From JAVHLK01 sp043806215 (lineage in GTDB: Bacteria; Desulfobacterota; Desulfomonilia; Desulfomonilales; Desulfomonilaceae): DNA of 28,225 nucleotides. The notes beneath the pieces are model-generated. The model worked only from the letters and a program-made list of their open reading frames with translations, was not told the origin of the DNA and ran no database searches. Location of the stretch: contig JAZDHD010000085.1 of NCBI GenBank assembly GCA_043806215.1, forward strand, positions 1 through 28,225, in the 5' to 3' direction. This document shows positions 15,567 through 23,386 of the stretch, in pieces. Position 1 is the stretch's first letter. Each line of letters opens with the position of its first letter. Made by a program: the position numbers and the translations under genes.

Positions 15567-15622
15567 GTCCCGCGGAACGCGGGATCCCTGCCTGCGGTTG
15601 ATGGCGGGCACGGAGGCCCGCC
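15567..15622. repeat. Two GC-rich hairpins between convergent genes
   Basis: GTCCCGC-GGAAC-GCGGGAT (15567-15585) is identical to 27578-27596. GGCGGGC-ACGGAG-GCCCGCC (15603-15622) shares the ACGGAG loop with a hairpin at 27519-27534. They lie between convergent genes (MATE and the glycosidase-like gene) and might act as bidirectional transcript-end structures. Confidence 0.65.
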
Positions 15623-15697
15623 CCACGAAGATCCGTCACCGTCGCTACGTTTATTGTCGGACAGTTCCTAAGTCCGGCGAAGCGGGAATGAACCGCA

Positions 15698-17059
15698 TCA
15701 GTCGAGGCCGGCCACGCCGTCGTCCCTATGAGAATACCGCCCCGCCTCACGTGGAGTCCCCTTCCCATCGCCTTTCAGGAAGAAACCGTAGAAATCGCTG
15801 GAGTAGCTTCGTCCCACATAGCGGCTGACCGAATCCGAGCTTTGGTCCGGAGACAGCTTTGCCTTTTTCAGGAATCCGCCGTTTCCATCGGAATAGTAGA
15901 GATTGCCGAGCACATTGTATGGATTGGCGTCCGCGTGAAGTGCACGCGTGCATCCTGCCAATACCAATGCCTTTGCAAGGTCCTTTGTGCTTATGTGATG
16001 CCCCACGGCGAAAACCAGATTGCCGTCCTTGCGTATGCCGAAGGCGCTGCGGCTGGCGATGAACCATTCGGAGCCCGAAGTGTGTTCGGGTTGAGGGTTC
16101 CTCCAGTAGCCTCCCCACCACATCGGCGCCTCATTGGAAGGCTGCGTCTCCGTCAACAGATAGCCCAGTCCGATCTCCGAGTCCGACACTTGGCCGTTCT
16201 TGACAATGCTTGTGACAACCTTGCCGTCGTTCACGATAAGGTGCTGCAATTGTTTAGCATCCTTAACCATTGACGGGGAAGTGGTCTCGCTCCACTCGAG
16301 AATATCCACGGAACCGTCTTCATAGGTTACCAGAGTGGCGACCCCCGGAGCCAGTTCCTTGAGAACGGTTCCCCGGTAGACGGTGCCGGCGTCTCCGGAG
16401 TGTCGTTGTTTCCATAGTGCGTTGGTTACCGCCACCAGCAGGTGGTTCTCGTCGGGCGGTATTTGCGAGGATGCGCGCGACGCTCCCGGTTCCCCTGATC
16501 CGACGTAGAGTTTCATGGAGAGACGCTTCATATCGAACAGAAGCATATGAACAAGAGCATTGGGGTATTCCACACTCGGTCTGTAGCTCGTCTTATAGAC
16601 TACGGGCCATCCGTTTGCGTCCGTCGGCAAGTCCTTCCATTCCCAAACGCCCTCTCCCGGCAACACGGGACTGCTGTAAAGCGGGGGGATGCGTCTCAAG
16701 GACAAGACCTTGAAAGGAGCCCGATAGTAATCCCGGACAACCGTCGGAGTCGGTTTGGGTATTGCCGGTCCCAGCGGCGGAGACTGGTGGGCCGGTCCGG
16801 TAATCCCCATGATCTTCGTCAGGTCGATCGACGCGGCAGCGTCTTCGGATTGTCGAGGGCTTATGGGGCCGGGGACACTCGGGGCTTCCTCAGACGTTTC
16901 CCCCGAGGTCGACGGATTCCGCTCATCACCGCCTATCTTACCTCCCCTGAGAAGCGGCTCCCAGGCAGGAGGAGAATCGTCAAACCAATCCGCCTGCACC
17001 GGCGGGACAAACCACAGGCACAAGATTGCCGGCAGGACGGCCCACGCTGCGGCGCGCAT
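15698..17059 (-). CDS. Secreted phosphodiester-glycosidase (NAGPA/DUF2233)-like protein
   Basis: The 453-residue product begins with a signal peptide (MRAAAWAVLPAILCLWF, cleavage after VQA). A disordered Ser/Pro/Glu-rich linker follows to about residue 130, then a globular domain. The C-terminal part has SRSAFGIRKDGNLVFAVG, then STKDLAKALVLAGCTRALHAD, the order seen in N-acetylglucosamine-1-phosphodiester alpha-N-acetylglucosaminidase-like domains. The usual DGG of that family appears as HADANP, so catalysis is uncertain. I chose the ATG at 17059 because it places a clean signal sequence at the N-terminus; the frame stays open to 17224. It is convergent with MATE and divergent from the TPR gene. 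An envelope or exopolysaccharide role is likely but not shown. Confidence 0.6.
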   Translation of the reverse strand: MRAAAWAVLPAILCLWFVPPVQADWFDDSPPAWEPLLRGGKIGGDERNPSTSGETSEEAPSVPGPISPRQSEDAAASIDLTKIMGITGPAHQSPPLGPAIPKPTPTVVRDYYRAPFKVLSLRRIPPLYSSPVLPGEGVWEWKDLPTDANGWPVVYKTSYRPSVEYPNALVHMLLFDMKRLSMKLYVGSGEPGASRASSQIPPDENHLLVAVTNALWKQRHSGDAGTVYRGTVLKELAPGVATLVTYEDGSVDILEWSETTSPSMVKDAKQLQHLIVNDGKVVTSIVKNGQVSDSEIGLGYLLTETQPSNEAPMWWGGYWRNPQPEHTSGSEWFIASRSAFGIRKDGNLVFAVGHHISTKDLAKALVLAGCTRALHADANPYNVLGNLYYSDGNGGFLKKAKLSPDQSSDSVSRYVGRSYSSDFYGFFLKGDGKGTPREAGRYSHRDDGVAGLD

Positions 17060-17528
17060 GATAACCCGCCGGGTTCCGCTGCCGTTGCCGCCATTGACAC
17101 ACCTGATTCCCATGGAGTGTCCAAATGGACGCCGGCCGAATCGAGAAGCTTTGTTCCAGGGTCCTCCGCGCTCGACGCGTCTTCCCCCGGCACGATTGTT
17201 GAGTGTTGACAATGCCGTGCTCATCAGCTATTGATACCCCGATTTACATGAGACAAGTGCCGCTCGGCGGTTTTTATCAAGATTGATCATACTCTTCTTA
17301 CCGGCCGTAGTACCGGCATCAGTGGAACATCCAGCAGTCTTATCCTGGTGTATTAACAATTCTTCACGATGTCGTCAAGATTGGTCGTGAGAATATGTTG
17401 GAGGACGGACGTTCTCTCAATCGCACGGGCCCGGCGGCAGGCGGCCAAGCGATCTGAGGACCGGCGGCGCCGGCGTACGGAAGGGCCATGGAGTTTCCTT
17501 GGCAAATGTCCCCTCCACGGAGGAAGTA
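17060..17528. other. Divergent intergenic region, no gene seen
   Basis: About 470 bases lie between the glycosidase-like gene and the TPR gene. On the minus strand a weak promoter is possible: TTGACG (17373-17378) and TAATAC (17350-17355), 17 bases apart. On the plus strand TTGACA (17206-17211) has only a poor -10 partner. Several CCGG-rich short hairpins occur. Frames that run through it look non-coding. Confidence 0.45.
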
Positions 17529-18992
17529 ATGACCGGGCGGATTTTGGTGCTCTGCCTCATCACGGCGGTAAGCGTCGGTGCGGGGTCGGCCCTGATTGCC
17601 GACGAAACGGAGGATCTGTTCCTCTCTGCAGTATCCGCGGAGAAAAACGGAGACCTGGAAAAGGCCGTAGACCGTTTCAACAAGTTAATCGAAGCGGACC
17701 CCGGAAACGCTGCAATGTACAACAACCGCGGGGTAGTCCGCACCCGCATGAAAGACTATGCCGGAGCGATAGATGATTTCGGAAAGGCGTTGACCTTGGA
17801 CTCCGACAATGCGGGGATCTACTACAACCGCGGAATGGCCCATGAGGACAAAGGGGACGTGGACGAAGCCTTCCGGGACTACGACGAGGCCCTGAAAATA
17901 GACCCGGACAACGTGTCGGTTCTTTTCACGCGTGCCCGTTTGGGGCAGAAACTCGGCAAAACCGCTTCGGCCGAGCAGGACTTGGAGACAATCCTCCGCA
18001 TGGACGGCCGGAACTGCAAGGCTCTGGTCATGCTGGGCAACCTCCACCTGACGGATGGGCATTTCAGCAAGGCATTGAAGGAGTTCTCCAAAGCACTGCG
18101 CTATGAACCGCGGTCCATCGAAGCGGCAAGGGGAAGCGGAGATGCCTATTTCCTCGACGGCAAGTTCCGCAAGGCGGTCGAGGCCTACGGAAAGGCACTG
18201 GATTCCGGCGGACAAGACCCCCATATTCTGATTAACCGTTGCTCGGCCTTCATTCAGATCGGAGAGTTCCACAAGGCAATCGACGATTGTGAAGCCGGTC
18301 TCAAATTGGACCCCGGTAAGGGCCACGGTCATTACAACCTTGCAAATGCGAGGGCCGCCCTGGGAAAGAACCGGGAGGCACTGGAGGCTTTCAACAGGGC
18401 GATAGAGTCGGCGCCCAACCAACCGGGTTACCGCTACAACCGGGGAATCGTATTGAAGAAGCTGGACAGACCGGAGGAAGCGCTCGGCGATTTCAACAAA
18501 GTGCTGGAACTGGACCCCGGTAACGCCCAAGCATTAAACAATAAGGGCTTGATCCTGTGGCAGATGGGAAAGGCCGGGGAAGCGGAAGATGTTTTCCAAC
18601 GCGCCCTGAAGGCCGATTCCAAGAACATCGAGGTGCTCAAGAACCTTGCACGCGCATACCTTGCAGAGAAGCGTCCCGACGATGCAATCCGAATCCTTGG
18701 GGAGGCACTCAGGTTGGATCCCAGGGACCCCGATGTCACCGCCGCTCTCGGGGATGCGTGGCTGGATAAGGAAGATGCCGACAAGGCACTGAAATACTAC
18801 AGACAATCCTTGAAGAGAGAGAAAGATCCTCAGACCAAATCCAGGCTCTTGGTACGCATCGGCGTTGCGCATGAAAGGGAAGGGCAGGAATCGAAGGCGA
18901 TCAAGGCATATTCCAGTGCATTGAGTCTCGCGGAGGACGACGGGCTGCGGCAAGGCTTGAAGAAGAGGATAGACCGGATCAAATCTCGTTGA
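17529..18992 (+). CDS. Exported TPR-repeat protein
   Basis: This 487-residue protein is a signal peptide (MTGRILVLCLITAVSVGAGS, cleavage near residue 24) followed almost entirely by tetratricopeptide repeats. About a dozen 34-residue units are visible, with recurring patterns such as YNNRG, ALxLDPxN and GDVDEAF. TPR arrays are protein-protein scaffolds; the signal peptide puts this one in the periplasm or outer membrane. The ATG at 17529 follows GGAGG with ideal spacing; a TTG at 17499 is in frame but unnecessary. The next gene starts 28 bases downstream on the same strand, so they are probably co-transcribed even though one product is exported and the other is a DNA repair enzyme. The partner is unknown. 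Confidence 0.85.
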   Translation: MTGRILVLCLITAVSVGAGSALIADETEDLFLSAVSAEKNGDLEKAVDRFNKLIEADPGNAAMYNNRGVVRTRMKDYAGAIDDFGKALTLDSDNAGIYYNRGMAHEDKGDVDEAFRDYDEALKIDPDNVSVLFTRARLGQKLGKTASAEQDLETILRMDGRNCKALVMLGNLHLTDGHFSKALKEFSKALRYEPRSIEAARGSGDAYFLDGKFRKAVEAYGKALDSGGQDPHILINRCSAFIQIGEFHKAIDDCEAGLKLDPGKGHGHYNLANARAALGKNREALEAFNRAIESAPNQPGYRYNRGIVLKKLDRPEEALGDFNKVLELDPGNAQALNNKGLILWQMGKAGEAEDVFQRALKADSKNIEVLKNLARAYLAEKRPDDAIRILGEALRLDPRDPDVTAALGDAWLDKEDADKALKYYRQSLKREKDPQTKSRLLVRIGVAHEREGQESKAIKAYSSALSLAEDDGLRQGLKKRIDRIKSR

Positions 18993-19020
18993 GGATCGCC
19001 ACCCCGAAGGAGGAATTTGC

Positions 19021-22000
19021 GTGATCTACTTCGCGGATCTCCACATCCATTCCAAGTACTCCCGAGCTACATCGCCGGACTGCAACCTCATCGAGCTTGC
19101 CCGTTGGGCTGCACTGAAGGGCCTCAGGGTTATTGCCACCGGTGACTTAACCCATCCGGAATGGAGCCGGGAAATTCTCGAAAAGCTGGAAGAGGACGGA
19201 GAGGGGCTGCTTCGTCTCAAGAAGGAGTACCTTCCCGAGTCCGCCGGACTCCCCGGAGGATTCGGGCCGGGCGACGTGCGTTTCGTGCTCAATGTCGAGA
19301 TTAGTTCAATCTACAAGAAGCACGGCGTGGTGCGGAAAGTTCACAACCTTATATTCGTTCCCGATTTCCCTACAATGGACCGATTTCGGACGCGACTGGA
19401 CCGAATCGGAAATATCAAATCCGACGGACGCCCCATCCTTGGCCTGGACTCACGTGACCTCCTCGAAACGGCACTGGAAACTTCCGCGGATTCTTTTCTC
19501 ATTCCTGCACATGTCTGGACTCCCTGGTTTTCGATACTGGGCTCAAAATCCGGCTTTGACTCGGTGGAGGAATGCTTCGGAGACTTGACTCCCCACATCT
19601 TCGCACTGGAAACCGGGCTCTCTTCGGATCCGGAAATGAACCACCAGGTCGCTTCCCTCGACCGTTACACGCTGATATCAAACTCGGACACGCATTCTCC
19701 CTCAAAACTTGGCCGCGAAGCCAACATATTTACCGGCACCCCCGGCTATCGCGAAATCCGGGAAGCCATCCGCTTGGGAGGAGCGGCCTTTCGTGAGGAG
19801 GGACAAGCGTTGGACGGCCTCGATTCCGCCCGGTTCGCAGCGAATACGGCCGAGACTGCGAACGGATTTATCGGCACCATAGAGTTCTTCCCCGAAGAAG
19901 GAAAGTATCACCTTGACGGACACAGAAAGTGTTCCATGCGTCTGGAGCCGGAAGAAACGGAGTCTCTCGGAGGCAGGTGCCCGGTCTGCGGAAAACCATT
20001 GACCGTGGGTGTTATGAGCCGCGTCATGGAATTGGCGGAACGCGGGAGAGGAGAGTTTCCCGAGCGCGCCGCTCCATTCTGGCGGATGTTGCCCCTGGTC
20101 GAAGTGGTCGCGCAGGCACTTGGCACGGGGCCTCAGTCAAAAAAGGTATCCGTTGCGTACATGGAGCTGCTCCGGAAGTTGGGACCTGAACTTACCATCC
20201 TGTGGACCTTGCCGCTCGACGACATCGCCGCCCGGGCACCGGAAATCATTGTGGAAGGCATACGGCGGGTCAGAAAGGGGGAAATCACAATCCGTCCCGG
20301 CTTCGACGGAGAGTACGGAGAAGTCGAGCTGTTCGCACCGGGAGAACGCGACCGCTTCGCCGGCCAGGAATCTTGGATCGCCCTTGGGGTGTCTCCAAAA
20401 GCCGCAGCCAAGAGGGCGCGTCCGGTCAAGGCTAAGGTCCCGAAGACCGTCCAATCGGCCCCGCGGAATGCGCCGCACCACGATCATGGGCTGAACCGAG
20501 AGCAGAAGAGAGCCGTGGAAATCCTGGATCGTCCCGTGTTGGTGCATGCGGGTCCGGGAACGGGCAAGACCCGTACGCTCACCCGGCGTATCGCGGAATT
20601 ACTCAGGACGGGTCAAGCCGAACCCCAGGCAATCACCGCGGTGACATTTACCCGCAAGGCGGCCGAGGAAATGCGGGACCGGCTCCGGAACCTCCTGCCG
20701 GTCGAAACGGCAAGCCGGTGCTGGGTGGGCACGTTTCATCAACTTGGTATCCGCTTGCTCGATGAATTGCACGATAACTCCTCCGAACCTCACCGCATCG
20801 AGATACTCGACGAAGACGACACGCTGAAACTGTTCAGACAAGCCGTAAAGAGTGCGGGCCTGGAATTGGCGCCCGCCCGGATTCCTTCCTCGCTGGCCGA
20901 GGTGAGCCTGTTGAAACAGAACCTCACCGTCCCCGAGGAATGTCCGGTCGACTCGGATATCGGGCGAGCCTATCGGGCGTATGAGAATGCCCTGCGCAGC
21001 GGGGGCGTTCTCGATCTGGACGATCTCCTCGTTCTGCCGGTGCGTGCCCTCCTTGCCCGGCAAACGGATCGGGCAGACCGGCCGACAACCGGTCGGACCA
21101 CTCATCTGCTTGTCGACGAGTTTCAGGATGTCAACCGGGCCCAATACGAGATGGTGAAGATCCTCGCCGGACCCGATGCGCGGGGGCTGTTTGCCATCGG
21201 GGACCCGGATCAGGCAATCTACGGCTTCAGGGGGGCGGATCGAAACCTCTTCTTCAAATTCACGCAGGATTTTTCAGAGGCAGAGGTAGTGCGCCTCACA
21301 CGTAACTACCGCTCGCATGAGACCGTGCTCAAGGCTGCCCGGCAGGTTCTTGGCGGCCATGGAAGCGCGGGGGACTTGACGGCCGAACGTCCCGGAGGAG
21401 CATTATTGCGCGTAGTCTCGCTTCCGAACGCATCCCTCGAGGCGAAATTCATTGTCAAAACCATCGACCGGATCCTGGGAGGCGCATCGTTCCTTTCCAT
21501 AGACTCCGGAACGGAGATGCGGGAAGACACCCGGCTTGGATTCAACGATATTGCCGTGCTCTTTCGCCTCAACGCCGTGGGGGATGTTCTGGAAGAAGCG
21601 TTCCAAGCGTCGGGAATCCCGTATCAGAGGGCGCGCAGATCCGACCCCCGGGGAGAAGCGGAAGAGATCGACCCCAGAGCCGAGGCGGTCACCCTGATGA
21701 CGATGCACGCATCCAAGGGGCTCGAGTTTCCCGTCGTGTTCATCGCCGGGTGCGAAGATGGCGTGATTCCTTATGTTCCCAACGACGAAGAGAAAGGCTC
21801 GGCGACGGATTTGGACGAGGAGCGGCGGCTCTTGTATGTGGCCATGACGAGAGCGGCAGGAGATCTGATCGTATCTCGCTCCGAAAAACGGACCTTGTTC
21901 GGGCAAACTCTCAGTGCCGGAGCGTCCCGTTTTCTCTCTGCGATTGACGCGTCGCTTTGCGGGCACAGTGATCCATTGAGGGCGGGGCGTCCCTCGAAAA

Positions 22001-22044
22001 GGAGCAGGCTGCGGCAGTGCGAGCTGTTTGCGTCGGACGCGTGA
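19021..22044 (+). CDS. Endonuclease Q (PHP)-UvrD/PcrA helicase fusion protein
   Basis: This 1007-residue fusion has an N-terminal PHP nuclease domain like endonuclease Q: D6-L-H8-I-H10-SKYSRATS, G41-D42-LTH45, a later SDTHS, and a zinc site H301-x2-C304-x15-C320-x2-C323. EndoQ cuts 5' of deaminated bases and abasic sites. From about residue 490 it is a superfamily 1A helicase: LNREQKRAV (Q motif), GPGTGKT at 511-517, TFTRKAAEEM (Ia), DEFQD at 699-703, GDPDQAIYGFRG (III), TMHASKGLEF (V) and YVAMTRA (VI). It is compact and lacks most of the long 2B insert. It starts with GTG at 19021 behind a strong AAGGAGGA. One chain could nick next to a lesion and unwind the strand. Fusions of this type exist in databases as I recall; activity is inferred from conserved residues. 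Confidence 0.9.
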   Translation: MIYFADLHIHSKYSRATSPDCNLIELARWAALKGLRVIATGDLTHPEWSREILEKLEEDGEGLLRLKKEYLPESAGLPGGFGPGDVRFVLNVEISSIYKKHGVVRKVHNLIFVPDFPTMDRFRTRLDRIGNIKSDGRPILGLDSRDLLETALETSADSFLIPAHVWTPWFSILGSKSGFDSVEECFGDLTPHIFALETGLSSDPEMNHQVASLDRYTLISNSDTHSPSKLGREANIFTGTPGYREIREAIRLGGAAFREEGQALDGLDSARFAANTAETANGFIGTIEFFPEEGKYHLDGHRKCSMRLEPEETESLGGRCPVCGKPLTVGVMSRVMELAERGRGEFPERAAPFWRMLPLVEVVAQALGTGPQSKKVSVAYMELLRKLGPELTILWTLPLDDIAARAPEIIVEGIRRVRKGEITIRPGFDGEYGEVELFAPGERDRFAGQESWIALGVSPKAAAKRARPVKAKVPKTVQSAPRNAPHHDHGLNREQKRAVEILDRPVLVHAGPGTGKTRTLTRRIAELLRTGQAEPQAITAVTFTRKAAEEMRDRLRNLLPVETASRCWVGTFHQLGIRLLDELHDNSSEPHRIEILDEDDTLKLFRQAVKSAGLELAPARIPSSLAEVSLLKQNLTVPEECPVDSDIGRAYRAYENALRSGGVLDLDDLLVLPVRALLARQTDRADRPTTGRTTHLLVDEFQDVNRAQYEMVKILAGPDARGLFAIGDPDQAIYGFRGADRNLFFKFTQDFSEAEVVRLTRNYRSHETVLKAARQVLGGHGSAGDLTAERPGGALLRVVSLPNASLEAKFIVKTIDRILGGASFLSIDSGTEMREDTRLGFNDIAVLFRLNAVGDVLEEAFQASGIPYQRARRSDPRGEAEEIDPRAEAVTLMTMHASKGLEFPVVFIAGCEDGVIPYVPNDEEKGSATDLDEERRLLYVAMTRAAGDLIVSRSEKRTLFGQTLSAGASRFLSAIDASLCGHSDPLRAGRPSKRSRLRQCELFASDA

Positions 22045-22315
22045 CGCAATGTGACGGATGGGGACCTATCGTCGGTCCCCAGACAACTGTTACAACTATG
22101 TCGGTCACCGAACAATCGTGAGACCACTCGCTTCACTTCTGACCCGGCACTGAAGTACCGGGCTACTATCAGTAGCCCCTGTCGGGGCAAGCGATCATGC
22201 GCGTCCCGGAGGGACCGTATGAGAGTAGACCGGTCTTTCAAGGCCGGGCTGGTAAGCCGGAACGAGGAAAGATTTATTCTGCGAAAGTCCCTTACTCGCT
22301 CGATGGAGAAGTTTC
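22045..22315. other. Intergenic region with a cluster of palindromes
   Basis: No gene is seen between the helicase stop and the redoxin promoter. Hairpins in order: GGGGACC/GGTCCCC (22060-22080), GGGCTACT-ATC-AGTAGCCC (22160-22178), GCCCC-TGTC-GGGGC (22175-22188) and GTCCC-GGA-GGGAC (22203-22215). The words following the last one (GTATGAGAGTAG) resemble a composite dispersed repeat seen in many environmental bacteria. Confidence 0.6.
22060..22080 (+). terminator. Possible transcript-end hairpin after the EndoQ-UvrD gene
   Basis: A 7-bp GC-rich stem (GGGGACC/GGTCCCC) with a 7-base loop starts 15 bases after the stop codon. No U-tract follows, so it is at best a weak or Rho-assisted terminator, or another dispersed palindrome. 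Confidence 0.3.
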
Positions 22316-22344
22316 TTGACAGGACCGATATATACAGATATATT
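22316..22344 (+). promoter_or_regulatory. Near-consensus sigma-70 promoter for the redoxin operon
   Basis: TTGACA (22316-22321) is a perfect -35 box. TATATT (22339-22344) lies exactly 17 bases downstream as the -10. The predicted transcription start near 22351 leaves a leader of about 30 bases before the TTG start at 22382. It is the best promoter in the window. Confidence 0.75.
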
Positions 22345-22350
22345 CATATT
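22328..22350 (+). promoter_or_regulatory. AT-rich dyad over the -10: candidate ArsR-family operator
   Basis: ATATAT-ACAG-ATATAT (22328-22343), extended by TCATATT, is a run of alternating A/T in otherwise GC-rich DNA that covers the spacer and -10 box. ArsR/SmtB repressors usually bind AT-rich dyads over their own promoters, and an ArsR-type gene is the third gene of this operon. The assignment is inference. Confidence 0.45.
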
Positions 22351-22381
22351 CAAACGCCATGGAGCACTGAGGAGGTCCGAG

Positions 22382-23197
22382 TTGACCAGGGTAGGACGCG
22401 CAGCAACAATTGGAGCTCTTACGGCGATTCTGAGTGTCGCACAATGGCCGGTTCTTGATTTTCGTTGCCAAGACGTCCTCGCGGCAATGGGCGGCACCCG
22501 GTTTCAGACGTTTGAGAAGCCTCCCATGGCACAGGATTTCCCCATGGGGTCGTTGGACGGACACGTTTTCTCTCTGTCCGACCTTAAGGGCAAAGTCGTA
22601 CTTCTCAACTTCTGGCGAAAGAATTGCCCTTTCTGCCTCCGGGAGAAAGAACACCTGGAAGGCATGGTCCGATCCTTGAACCGCTCGGACTTGGAGGTTA
22701 TCTGCATTAACCTCTGGGATAACCCGTCTTGGATTCAGCGGCGGTACGGTCGGAAAGATACGCCCAACATGCGGTATGCCACGAAATCCGACGGAGGGAG
22801 ATGGGTGGTGGAGAACAAGGTTGGAGGCCGTCTGATGGGATATTATGTCGTCAATGAGGACAATGAAGCCATCTACGAGGTGAAGGGATTCCCGTCAACG
22901 TATGTCGTTGACAAGACGGGAAGAGTTGTTGCATCTCACACGGGAATGGTGGACTGGACGAGCCCGGTGGTAAGGAATTGGCTGCTGCGTGCCCTCGGGC
23001 CCCGGCCTCGAGGGGACGGCGTGCAAACGGCGGAGTACCGACCGCCCGAATGGTTGAATCGGCTTCTTGCGAGCGACGTAAACCCAAACCGGAGACTTGA
23101 AGGAGTTCCAACGCGGCGGGCGCAGTTGATGACCCCTCGCAGCGGACTCGTGTCGGAAGAAAGATCAGGCCGCGTGGCCGATTCCAATAGGTGGTAA
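22382..23197 (+). CDS. Membrane-anchored TlpA/ResA-like thiol-disulfide redoxin
   Basis: This 271-residue protein has an N-terminal hydrophobic signal or anchor (about residues 7-25) and a thioredoxin-fold domain with FSLSDLKGKVVLLNFWRKN and the redox pair C82-P-F-C85. The cis-proline region is KGFPSTYVVD. The active site therefore faces the periplasm, as in TlpA and ResA, which reduce or exchange disulfides in exported proteins. After the fold comes an extension of about 60 residues rich in Arg, Pro and Gly, with no known domain. The start is TTG at 22382, six bases after GGAGG; the frame is open further upstream but would cross the promoter. It is the first gene of a three-gene unit with the small candidate selenoprotein and an ArsR regulator, which suggests a redox, sulfur or metalloid role. 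Confidence 0.85.
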   Translation: MTRVGRAATIGALTAILSVAQWPVLDFRCQDVLAAMGGTRFQTFEKPPMAQDFPMGSLDGHVFSLSDLKGKVVLLNFWRKNCPFCLREKEHLEGMVRSLNRSDLEVICINLWDNPSWIQRRYGRKDTPNMRYATKSDGGRWVVENKVGGRLMGYYVVNEDNEAIYEVKGFPSTYVVDKTGRVVASHTGMVDWTSPVVRNWLLRALGPRPRGDGVQTAEYRPPEWLNRLLASDVNPNRRLEGVPTRRAQLMTPRSGLVSEERSGRVADSNRW

Positions 23198-23200
23198 TCA

Positions 23201-23386
23201 ATGGAAACTGGAATCCTGGTGGTGGTGGTCATTGGTTGGTTTGTCCTTAACAAGTGGGTTTTGCCGCGTATGGGAGTTTCGACCTGAATGTCGCCTGCCT
23301 GCTCCCCCGGGGATAAGGCAAGGGGAGACGCCGACGACGCTGAAGTGCAACCGACCTCGGATCAGAAACAAAGGCAAGAGCAATGA
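23201..23386 (+). CDS. Candidate small membrane selenoprotein (in-frame TGA at 23285-23287 read as Sec)
   Basis: The frame from ATG 23201 encodes a 28-residue hydrophobic peptide (one membrane segment, about residues 5-17, then NKWVLPRMGVST), then TGA, then continues MSPAC plus a charged tail to a final TGA at 23384-23386. Read through, it is 61 residues with U29-x4-C34, a plausible redox pair just outside the membrane. Evidence: the ATG is 3 bases after the redoxin stop, behind AGGTGG; the final TGA overlaps the ArsR ATG as ATGA, as expected for coupled genes; and a hairpin begins 14 bases after the inner TGA. If Sec is not inserted, the gene would end at 23287 as a 28-residue peptide and leave a 95-base gap. 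It may hand electrons or a substrate to the upstream CPFC redoxin. Family unknown to me with certainty. Confidence 0.6.
23302..23327 (+). promoter_or_regulatory. Candidate bacterial SECIS hairpin
   Basis: CTCCCC (23302-23307) pairs with GGGGAG (23322-23327) around a 14-base loop that begins C-G. The loop starts 20 bases after the TGA. From memory, bacterial SECIS elements have an apical loop roughly 16-37 bases after UGA with a G among its first two bases, which fits. A competing fold exists: TGCCT/AGGCA (23296-23300 with 23316-23320) enclosing TCCC-CCG-GGGA. Confidence 0.45.

Noticed and set aside
23201..23287. A complete 28-residue peptide ending at the inner TGA
   Set aside because: Possible, but it would leave an unexplained 95-base gap and lose the exact ATGA coupling to arsR; kept as the alternative to the selenoprotein reading.
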